From positions 58,987 to 122,986 of the forward strand of contig LDXR01000008.1 of assembly GCA_001443495.1 (NCBI GenBank): 64,000 nt of DNA, read 5' to 3'. Below the pieces are notes generated by a model, which was not told the origin of the DNA, made no database searches, and saw only the letters and a list, made by a program, of their open reading frames with translations. Below are positions 34,469-40,809 of the stretch, piece by piece (the first letter of the stretch is position 1; every line of letters starts with the position of its first letter). The DNA comes from a candidate division NC10 bacterium CSP1-5. Lineage in GTDB: Bacteria; Methylomirabilota; Methylomirabilia; Methylomirabilales; CSP1-5. The position numbers and the translations under genes were made by a program.

Positions 34469-34834
34469 ATGGATCGGAAGCGATTCGCGCGACTCGTGGC
34501 GGAGGCCTTGGCAACTCTCCCCCCGCTGTTTCAGGAAAAGTTGACGAATCTCGAGGTGGTCATCGAGGCCTGGCCCCGCAAGGAAGATCTGGAAGAGGTG
34601 GGTCTTGACCCGCGGGAGACGCTTCTCGGTCTCTACCGGGGTGTCCCGCTGACAGAGCGGGGGGTCGAAGGACCACTGATGCCTGATCAGATCGTCATCT
34701 TTCAGGGCCCGATCGAGTCCTACTGTATGGATGATAGCGAGATCCGGGAGGAGGTTCGCCGGACCGTTGTCCACGAGGTGGCCCATCACTTTGGGATCGG
34801 GGAGGAGCGCCTAGAGGAGCTGGGTTGGGACTAG
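34469..34834 (+). CDS. Zincin-like metallopeptidase family protein
   Basis: A 121-residue protein of the small zincin family (PF06262 type). HEVAHHFGIGEERLEELGW carries the H-E-x-x-H metal motif (about residues 102-106) with the acidic third ligand in the downstream E-E. The central IVIFQGPIESYCMDD fits the family, which has no known substrate. It is cytoplasmic, with no signal. The first of several very small genes in this stretch. Confidence 0.85.
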   Translation: MDRKRFARLVAEALATLPPLFQEKLTNLEVVIEAWPRKEDLEEVGLDPRETLLGLYRGVPLTERGVEGPLMPDQIVIFQGPIESYCMDDSEIREEVRRTVVHEVAHHFGIGEERLEELGWD

Positions 34835-34869
34835 AATCGAGGCGGTGAGTTTCTCCTTGTGTCGAGCAT

Positions 34870-34992
34870 ATGGATTTCCCGGTACGGTGCGCTACGTGCG
34901 GATGGACAGGGCAGATCGATGAGGCCAAACCCGGCCCTTCGGTGGCCCTGTGCCCGGCCTGCGGCAAGCCCCTCTTCCCCGAAGAGGGCTAG
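34870..34992 (+). CDS. 40-residue zinc-ribbon protein
   Basis: A small frame, starting ATG in the CATATGG context at 34870 and ending in TAG, encodes MDFPVRCATCGWTG...LCPACGKPLF. Two C-x-x-C-G knuckles 18 residues apart form a single zinc ribbon, which makes chance unlikely. The size suggests a small zinc-binding or RNA-binding adapter. No ribosome site is obvious. Confidence 0.6.
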   Translation: MDFPVRCATCGWTGQIDEAKPGPSVALCPACGKPLFPEEG

Positions 34993-35094
34993 TACCGTTC
35001 CGACGCGATGAGCCGAATTTGGCGGCGTGGCTCGTTCCAATGGTCGTGGGAGTGCGGAGCGAGAAAGTTTGCAAACAGTTGCAACGGCACGAGG

Positions 35095-35337
35095 CTACGC
35101 TGGATTACGCTGCCAGAAGGGCCGGAGGCGGAAGGTCTTGAGCGAAGCAGAGCAGATGCTGTTGGCGCAGCGGTATACGCGGAAGAGGAGTCGGTGGGTC
35201 CCGGTGGGGATCAGGTAGCAGTCGCAGTGGGGGCAGAGACGCCGGTCCTGGTAATGCTCTTCGACGTAACGCCGAATCTCCTGCAGGTTACAGATGATCT
35301 CCCCGCCTGGGCTGAGAAAGAGATATTCGGTAATCAT
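35095..35337 (-). CDS. Small zinc-finger protein, unknown
   Basis: An 80-residue frame. RRLCPHCDCYLIPTGTHRLL and the later RCANSICSASL give four cysteines in two pairs, a treble-clef or ribbon zinc site. The N-terminal helix LQEIRRYVEEHYQDR looks protein-like. No ribosome site is seen and no family is recognised, so this remains a hypothetical protein. Confidence 0.45.
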   Translation of the reverse strand: MITEYLFLSPGGEIICNLQEIRRYVEEHYQDRRLCPHCDCYLIPTGTHRLLFRVYRCANSICSASLKTFRLRPFWQRNPA

Positions 35338-35397
35338 CGTCGGTTCGCTACAGCCGTTTCTTCATGGCACACGTCCGGGCGCGGCGGGCCTTCGGTG

Positions 35398-35493
35398 CTA
35401 TTCCTCAACCTCCCGGCGCGCCTTCCGGACAGCCAGCCAGATGACAAGCACTATGACTCCCATCCAGAGGACCTCGAAGAGCACCAGTTGCAT
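35398..35493 (-). CDS. 31-residue single-helix membrane peptide
   Basis: ATG at 35493 is preceded by a GGGGGAGAGGG ribosome site. The product MQLVLFEVLWMGVIVLVIWL followed by a basic and acidic tail (AVRKARREVEE) is a membrane helix with a positive cytoplasmic end. It may be an accessory peptide of a membrane complex; it could also be chance. Confidence 0.4.
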   Translation of the reverse strand: MQLVLFEVLWMGVIVLVIWLAVRKARREVEE

Positions 35494-35598
35494 CCCTCTC
35501 CCCCTGGGGCCCGGAGATCTTCACTATCATCTATATTCTACTCCTTCTCGATCCGGTGTCAAGGACTTCGATCCATCACCTGGTCTTCAAAGCCGGCC

Positions 35599-35627
35599 TT
35601 GGCCGATCCTGCAGTCGCTGCTATGAT
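35599..35627 (+). promoter_or_regulatory. Candidate sigma-70 promoter, apparently leaderless
   Basis: TTGGCC (35599-35604) and TATGAT (35622-35627) are separated by 17 bases. The ATG at 35634 lies six bases beyond the -10, where transcription should start; no ribosome site is present. Confidence 0.55.
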
Positions 35628-35633
35628 ACGCGC

Positions 35634-35954
35634 ATGAGATGGGCGATACCGCTGCTGTTGGCGAGTCTTCTCCTTGGGGCGGGGGCGTGCTCGGTACCAT
35701 GGCTCGGCGACCGCGACGTGCAGGAGTGGCGGGGGCAAATCGTTGAGCTGAATCGGGATCGGGGGTATATCGTGGTGCGCTCCCAGGAGCGGTTGCTCGA
35801 TTATGTCTTTCGGCTGACCTCCAAGACCGAAATCACCGCACAGGGGCCGGCGAGGCGTTCCCTCGAGCCTGGCCAGTGGGTTACCGTCCAGTATGAGAAG
35901 GATCGTTCCGCGGACGGACCGCCTGCCGCCCTCCGCGTTCAGGTAATCCGGTGA
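35634..35954 (+). CDS. Putative small lipoprotein
   Basis: A 106-residue protein. MRWAIPLLLASLLLGAGACS is a signal peptide with a lipobox-like A-G-A-C, so Cys19 may be lipidated. The mature part is beta-rich (GQIVELNRDRGYIVVRSQE, VTVQYEK), similar in style to small beta-barrel DUF5666-type domains. No family is certain. The promoter suggests a leaderless message. Confidence 0.55.
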   Translation: MRWAIPLLLASLLLGAGACSVPWLGDRDVQEWRGQIVELNRDRGYIVVRSQERLLDYVFRLTSKTEITAQGPARRSLEPGQWVTVQYEKDRSADGPPAALRVQVIR

Positions 35955-36185
35955 TGAAGACCTCGTCCTCCTCCCTTCCATATGATTGATCCAGGAAGAC
36001 CCGCCACATTTGGGACAGGGCTGTTTCAGCTCTGCCATGTCACTCCCTTTGTGTCTCCCGGCGTTTGAGGAAAGCAGGCTCGCCCGCTCCATCGGCGGAG
36101 AGCCTCGGATGGAGATCAAGGGGGGGCGATCGACGAGGGCCTTTACGGAGCCGGGGGCGAGACCGTGAGGGGAACGGGGGAGGAT

Positions 36186-36593
36186 CTAGCGCTGCCCTAG
36201 GGTCTGGATCCTGGCGAGCCACTCCTTGGAGGGGATGACGCAGAGAAAGCCCAATGGCTCGTCGCCGATGTTCTCGAACTGGTGCTGTTCGTTCTGCGGG
36301 ATATAGACGATATCTCCGGCTTCCACCTCGTGGACCTCCCATCCCAGAAGGACTCGAGCCCGGCCTTTCAAGATCATGACTCCCTGGTCATGGAGATGAT
36401 GTTCAAAGGACGATTGGCCGCGGGGGGGGATCTCGAAGTAGCGGACGGCAAAGTGCTGGGCTCCGTCCTTGGGGCCGATCAGGACGTGGCGACAGCTCCC
36501 CTCGCTGGTCCCGCCCCCCTGATAGAGTTCCGTCTCGACCCCTTCCCATGCGAAGTTTCTGTCCCCGCCGATCCGCTTGTGGACGACACCCAT
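36186..36593 (-). CDS. Cupin-domain protein (operon with diiron enzyme)
   Basis: A 135-residue cupin. HHLHDQGVMILKGRARVLL has the metal-binding histidines of the first cupin motif (about residues 65-83). AGDIVYIPQNEQHQFENI has the third histidine. The tail ends shortly after CVIPSKEWLAR. It starts 12 bases after the diiron-protein gene, so it is co-transcribed and possibly serves that enzyme. Confidence 0.75.
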   Translation of the reverse strand: MGVVHKRIGGDRNFAWEGVETELYQGGGTSEGSCRHVLIGPKDGAQHFAVRYFEIPPRGQSSFEHHLHDQGVMILKGRARVLLGWEVHEVEAGDIVYIPQNEQHQFENIGDEPLGFLCVIPSKEWLARIQTLGQR

Positions 36594-36605
36594 CGCGATC
36601 CCTCG

Positions 36606-37652
36606 TCACATGAAGTTGGGGACGGCGCCGCCATGGAGGTTGGAGATCCGTTCGGCCATGCCGTGCTGAAAGCCCACCTGGATGAGTCGCTTCACGCGTG
36701 TGGCGTGCATCTCCTTGTACAGCTCCTTGACCCGCTCGCGTCCGTGGGCGATCTGCTCGGGCGCCGAGCCGCCGCCGGCGAGGACCGCCAGGGCCTGCTG
36801 GACAAAGGGACTCGCCCCGGCGGCCTGTCGCAGAAAGGCGGCCCGCGCCTCGGCCGCCTGGGTGAGCTGCACCACCAGGGCGGGATCGTGCTTCAGATGG
36901 TAAGCGATGTGGGAGACGCCATAGCCCACGTGCCGGCCCTCGTCCTGGCGGGTCATCTTGAAAATTTGGGCCGTCACGGGATCCGGAGCCACCTCTTCGA
37001 GGAACTTTAGAAGCTCCATGAAGGTTCCCTCTCCCAGAATGTGGAGGAGGAAGGAGGCGCTGGTGAAATCCTCCTGGGTCAGGAGACTCTTGAGGGACCA
37101 CTCGGTGGCCGCCGAGACATACTGGAGACCCCCGCCATTGGCGAGCGCTCGCTTGGTGAAGACCTCGACGTGACGCGCCTCGTCCTCCACCTGGCTTGCC
37201 AGGAAGAGCACGACCTCGGTGAAACGCGGGTCCACCCGGGTAAGGAGCTTGGCGGGCAGGTAGAGCGCCAAGTATTCGTTCTGAATCATGAAGGTGCAGA
37301 TCTGGCAGACCGCCTGCTCCAGGTCAGCCGGGAGAGGATGGAGCTTGTCCCAGGGGATGTCGGTCGCGGCATTCCACTGGCCCAGCTTGGCCTGCTCGAC
37401 CAGGTCGGCGATGTTGTCGGCCCAGACTACCGCCTTCTTGTTCACCGGGAACTCGAAAGGCGGGGTGTTGGGGTCCACCACCGAGCCGCGCTGGGCGAGG
37501 CCCAAGTGGGCCGGGGCCTCGTCCGGGACCTGGCCTGCCTGACCGACGAAGCAGTCCCGAAAGTCGATGCCGCCGCCATCCCGGACAGGCACGCGAATGC
37601 CCCAATCGGGCTCGCCCCAGTTAGTGGTGTCTGGCAGCTTGATCTCGGTCAC
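36606..37652 (-). CDS. Ferritin-like diiron protein (oxygenase/oxidase-type)
   Basis: A 348-residue helical protein. Glu126 (NEYLALY), Glu158 and His161 (EDEARH), Glu208 or Glu213 (GEGTFMELL), and Glu238 with His241 (DEGRH) give the two E-x-x-H sets of a carboxylate-bridged diiron centre. Such proteins include ribonucleotide reductase R2-like oxidases and AurF-like oxygenases. The radical tyrosine of R2 is not obvious. It is followed by a cupin gene, suggesting an oxidation of a small molecule. Reaction unknown. Confidence 0.7.
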   Translation of the reverse strand: MTEIKLPDTTNWGEPDWGIRVPVRDGGGIDFRDCFVGQAGQVPDEAPAHLGLAQRGSVVDPNTPPFEFPVNKKAVVWADNIADLVEQAKLGQWNAATDIPWDKLHPLPADLEQAVCQICTFMIQNEYLALYLPAKLLTRVDPRFTEVVLFLASQVEDEARHVEVFTKRALANGGGLQYVSAATEWSLKSLLTQEDFTSASFLLHILGEGTFMELLKFLEEVAPDPVTAQIFKMTRQDEGRHVGYGVSHIAYHLKHDPALVVQLTQAAEARAAFLRQAAGASPFVQQALAVLAGGGSAPEQIAHGRERVKELYKEMHATRVKRLIQVGFQHGMAERISNLHGGAVPNFM

Positions 37653-37694
37653 CCGTCATCTCCTTGTGATTGTCCTCTCGATCTCTGGTGGTCT

Positions 37695-38006
37695 TCACGG
37701 TTTCTCCAGATACTTCACCACCAGGAGGTGCCTCACATCACGCACCCCAGGAACACCTCTCGTCACCTCGATGGCCCGCAGTTTCTGCTGTTCAGAATCG
37801 ACAAAGCCCGAGAGGAGGACGATCCCACGGAACGTCTCCACGCTGATGCTGAGGTAGCTCAAGACCCCCTCTCCGGCGATGGCCGCCTTAACCTGGGAGG
37901 TGATGCCCACATCGTCGAAGTACTCCCGGATCGTCACGTCGGTGTGGGGGGCACAGCTCGCCGCGACGAGGACAGCCATGGCGAGGAGACGCAACTTCAA
38001 ATGCAT
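37695..38006 (-). CDS. BON-domain lipoprotein
   Basis: A 103-residue protein with an N-terminal signal and the lipobox-like VAASC (Cys18). The BON domain (about 35-100), with ITSQVKAAIAGEG and VLLSGFVDSEQQKLRAIEV, ends in GVRDVRHLLVV. BON domains bind phospholipid and are found in OsmY and secretins; this one may help keep the outer membrane intact. Start ATG at 38006 is chosen because it begins the signal peptide. Confidence 0.8.
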   Translation of the reverse strand: MHLKLRLLAMAVLVAASCAPHTDVTIREYFDDVGITSQVKAAIAGEGVLSYLSISVETFRGIVLLSGFVDSEQQKLRAIEVTRGVPGVRDVRHLLVVKYLEKP

Positions 38007-38091
38007 CGTGTGGGCTCCACCATAGTTCCCGGGACCGCCCAGTAGTGTACCAAGACCCCGCCTTGGTAGAAAGGGATTTCTGGTCAGAGGC

Positions 38092-38352
38092 CTACAGATA
38101 CTCTTCGTCACGTTGAAGAGGAAGGCTGATACCTGGGCGCGGCAAGAGCAAATCTGGTCCAGAAAGGATGGTTTGGGAGTCAAGGAGGAGCTTATGAACA
38201 TGATCGGCCAGGGTCTGCTTTTCTGGGGAGGTGAGGTCAAAGTATCGGCGCTGGGGAAAGAGTTCTTTGGCCACGACGAGCATCAGCTGACTCATGGTTG
38301 CGACGAGGAGGGTCGCATGGAGTGGATCCTGACCTCCTGACACCACGATCAC
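38092..38352 (-). CDS. Hypothetical protein
   Basis: An 86-residue frame with a plausible composition: MSQLMLVVAKELFPQRRYFD and LADHVHKLLLDSQ look helical. No family is recognised and the start is unclear (GTG at 38352; ATG nearby at 38301). It may be a genuine small protein or a chance frame. Confidence 0.3.
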   Translation of the reverse strand: MIVVSGGQDPLHATLLVATMSQLMLVVAKELFPQRRYFDLTSPEKQTLADHVHKLLLDSQTILSGPDLLLPRPGISLPLQRDEEYL

Positions 38353-38849
38353 CCCCTTCCTCGCGGGTTGTCGGCACGTGGGTTGCTCGCGTCCGGGATT
38401 CTATCGTATTGGGTGGACACCCGCAAGCCGTCCTGTCCGCACTGGCCTGCTGTTCGCAGCACCTTCGGCCCGTCGCTCCGGGCCTCCCGCGGCGACCCTG
38501 AGCGGCGGCTTACGGCCTGGGTCCCTCCGTGTTCACGATCCGTGCAAGGAAGGCCAAGGATCGCGCCTCGGTTTCCCAGGCCGTCGCCCGCCGAGGGACC
38601 CCGCCGCTCCCGGCAATGTCGCTCGGGGCCTGCAGGCGCTGCCGAGGCAAGCAGAATTCGGGAGGGCGAGGGGAGATGGGCCTGGACCCGGCGGAACGAC
38701 CCACTCCCCGAGCCCTTCCGGACAAAGCTACCAGAGAACCCCAGAGCGAGGGGCCAAGGGTGCCGTTTCGCGTCGGTAGTGGTGTGAGCTATCGCATGGA
38801 GAAGTGCGATGCCTGCGGAAGCGCTGTGGATAAGGGGTGTGTATGCGGG
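38353..38849. other. Gap of about 500 bases; one dispersed repeat, no gene
   Basis: Three overlapping frames on both strands have arginine/proline-rich composition typical of shadow reading in GC-rich DNA. Only the 64-base repeat at 38483-38546 is recognised. Confidence 0.5.
38483..38546 (+). repeat. 64-bp dispersed repeat, copy A
   Basis: CCTCCCGCGGCGACCCTGAG... through GTTCACGATCCGTGCA matches, in reverse orientation, the sequence at 44032-44095 at 58 of 64 positions. No coding sense is seen. Confidence 0.75.
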
Positions 38850-39050
38850 CTAGGCAGAAAATGTGAGGCTGCTCGGCGCCCCCTCCCAGAGAAGCCCCGG
38901 GTCACCGTCCTGGTGATGTGCCTCGCAGAGCCACCGCATTCGCTCCTGCTCGATCGCAGCCTTGATGGCTCCCTCGGCACACTGCATACAGATCATGCCA
39001 GCGTGCTCGCACGTCTCGAACGCCTCAATCGCCAACTCTTTCGCCGTCAT
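38850..39050 (-). CDS. 66-residue cysteine-containing protein
   Basis: ATG at 39050 follows a strong GGGAGGG ribosome site. The product MTAKELAIEAFETCEHAGMI continues CMQCAEGAIKAAIEQERMR; four cysteines and several histidines (CEAHHQDG) suggest metal binding. Alpha-helical; no family recognised. A long upstream extension to 39221 is not convincing. Confidence 0.55.
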   Translation of the reverse strand: MTAKELAIEAFETCEHAGMICMQCAEGAIKAAIEQERMRWLCEAHHQDGDPGLLWEGAPSSLTFSA

Positions 39051-39364
39051 TGCATTCCCTCCCGCACGATGCGGCTGATCTTCGTGATGATCTTTCGCGG
39101 CCCTTCGAACCCAGGGTGTTTGGGTGCAAAATGCGGACCACTTGTGTTCTTTTGTTCTTACTTCCTTCGTCTCCCGCCGAGTCGTCATCGTGGAGGGGCT
39201 GCTCACAGGACAAGACGTCACAGCGGGGAATTATGCGAATAAGAGAGGGGTTCGAGCGGTCGAGGGGGAGGGGGTGCGCTGTAGGTACAAGAATTGCAAT
39301 GTTTGCGACACCATAGAACCCAGCACGCCGTCGCCCATGCGGGTAGGGGCACCAAGGAGGGGCC
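39051..39364. other. Gap of 314 bases between two opposite genes
   Basis: Separates the minus-strand cysteine protein and the plus-strand cNMP-binding protein; should contain their promoters. No clear -35/-10 pair, repeat or small gene is seen. Confidence 0.4.
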
Positions 39365-39835
39365 GTGAACGACGCGACAACGACAGTGGAAAAAGCAGTG
39401 ATATTTCAGGGCCTGAATCAGGCGCAGGTCCAGTCCATCGTTCGAATCGGGGTGGCAAAGCAGTTCGCGAACGGCCGCGTGATCTTCAAGAAAGGGGATC
39501 GAAACGAGGAACTTTACCTGATCGTCAAGGGGAAGGTTCGCATCACACGCGAGTACCCATTAGGCGGCTATGAGACACTGGCGGAACTGGAGGAGGGTCA
39601 GGCTTTTGGTGAGATGGCGGTGTTTGGCGATGAGGTGGTCCGGAGCGCCACGGCCAGGGCCGCTGCCGAGTGCGAGTTACTGATTCTGAAACGGGAGCCC
39701 TTCCGGCAACTCCTCCAAAATGATCGTGAGCTTGCGAACACCATACTCTGGAACGTGTTGAAACAGGTCTCAGGCCGTCTCCGCACGACCAACGACAAGG
39801 TCATGATGTTCTTGGTAGCGCCGGGACTGGAGTGA
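39365..39835 (+). CDS. Cyclic nucleotide-binding (Crp-type) domain protein
   Basis: A 156-residue protein: one cNMP-binding domain, beginning VEKAVIFQGLNQAQVQSIV and containing GEMAVFGDEVVRSATARAA with the phosphate-binding 'F-G-E-(M/L)-A-x-(F/L)' motif; the usual R-(S/T) near the end of that stretch is present. There is no DNA-binding domain, so it is not a CRP regulator. The start is GTG at 39365 with AAGGAGGGG ahead of it. It may sense cAMP or just oligomerise. Confidence 0.8.
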   Translation: MNDATTTVEKAVIFQGLNQAQVQSIVRIGVAKQFANGRVIFKKGDRNEELYLIVKGKVRITREYPLGGYETLAELEEGQAFGEMAVFGDEVVRSATARAAAECELLILKREPFRQLLQNDRELANTILWNVLKQVSGRLRTTNDKVMMFLVAPGLE

Positions 39836-39873
39836 TTTCCGCTTGTCAGCTTGGTCCGAAAAGAGGACGCTGC

Positions 39874-39910
39874 TGACCCGTGCGGGACTCGAACCCGCGG
39901 CCCCCTGCTT
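39874..39910 (-). repeat. 3' half of tRNA-Lys, isolated fragment
   Basis: The 37 bases match the 3' end of the complete tRNA-Lys at 43.9 kb (43853-43889) with one mismatch: T-arm, variable loop and half of the anticodon arm. After CTGCTT the match ends and no 5' half follows. Looks like an old attachment-site duplicate or a decayed tRNA copy. Confidence 0.7.
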
Positions 39911-39954
39911 GAGGGCCACATCGGATGATGGAGACCATGGGGCATGCAAGGGTG

Positions 39955-40779
39955 CTAGCCTTGCCACGAGGGATGGCGCGACTGCTCCTCCGTGGGGAGG
40001 AGAACGACGATCTCCCGGGCCACCTCCTCAACGGACTTACCTGTCACGTCGATCTGCCGCCAGTCATGCTTGGCGCACAGCCGCTCAGAGTGGTGAAGCT
40101 CCTTCCGGACGTTCTCCAGTGAGGCGTATGCCTTCGCAGGAATCCTGAGGTACTCAGCGCGCACCCGCCGCAATGCCGATAGCCGCCTGGGCTCCATGAC
40201 AAGACAAATGATCCGTTCGGAAGGGAAGGAGAGCACCGCCGGGGGCATCGGGATTCTTGGGACAATGGGCACGTTGGCGGCGAACCAGCCCCGGTACGCG
40301 AGGTACAGCGTCGTCGGGGTCTTCATCGTTCTGGAGACGCCGACCAGGATGACTTCCGCACGGCTGAGTTCATCTGCGTGCTGCCCGTCGTCGTGGCGGA
40401 AGGCGAACTCCACGGCCTCGATTTCCCTCGACCTTGCCTCGACCAGCTGCTTGAAGAGCCCGGGTTTCTCTTGGGGCCTCAGCTTGAGGTGCTTGGCGAG
40501 GCGATCCAGCATCGGGCCCATCAGGTCCATTGCATCCACCCCTTGCGCACGGGATTCGGCCAGCATCAGGCGGCGCAGTTCGTCCGACACCAGGGTGTGA
40601 AGAATCAGGGAATCGTGGCCAACGGCTTCCTGAACGATCGCGCGGAGCTGCTCCGGGGTGCACACATTCCCTCGCCGGATCACGATTGCGGGCGCCTCCT
40701 TGAACTGGACGAGAGCGGATCGGACCATTCGCTCCGCCGTCTGACCCGTGGCGTCGGAAACCACGAAAATCCTCAGCAT
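39955..40779 (-). CDS. ppsR: Pyruvate, phosphate dikinase regulatory protein (PSRP/DUF299)
   Basis: A 274-residue bifunctional kinase/pyrophosphorylase that switches PpdK off and on by threonine phosphorylation. VVSDATGQTAERMVRSALVQF opens the protein (about residues 5-25); GVSRTMKTPTTLYLAYRG (about 152-169) is the P-loop-like segment; RAEYLRIPAKAYASLENVRKEL closes it. It lies 30 bases after the ppdK gene on the same strand, so the regulator and its target are in one operon. Confidence 0.9.
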   Translation of the reverse strand: MLRIFVVSDATGQTAERMVRSALVQFKEAPAIVIRRGNVCTPEQLRAIVQEAVGHDSLILHTLVSDELRRLMLAESRAQGVDAMDLMGPMLDRLAKHLKLRPQEKPGLFKQLVEARSREIEAVEFAFRHDDGQHADELSRAEVILVGVSRTMKTPTTLYLAYRGWFAANVPIVPRIPMPPAVLSFPSERIICLVMEPRRLSALRRVRAEYLRIPAKAYASLENVRKELHHSERLCAKHDWRQIDVTGKSVEEVAREIVVLLPTEEQSRHPSWQG

Positions 40780-40809
40780 CGAACGCTCGCCACCCCGCTG
40801 TCGGTTGTG

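Noticed and set aside
35957-36038. Possible start of a zinc-ribbon gene on the minus strand (MAELKQPCPKCGGSSWINHM) with a GGGAGTGAC ribosome site
   Set aside because: The frame runs on into the antisense of the lipoprotein gene with no zinc-ribbon partner cysteines; at best a gene fragment.
38353-38849. Several overlapping arginine/proline-rich frames
   Set aside because: Composition is that of shadow frames in GC-rich DNA, with no ribosome sites or domains.
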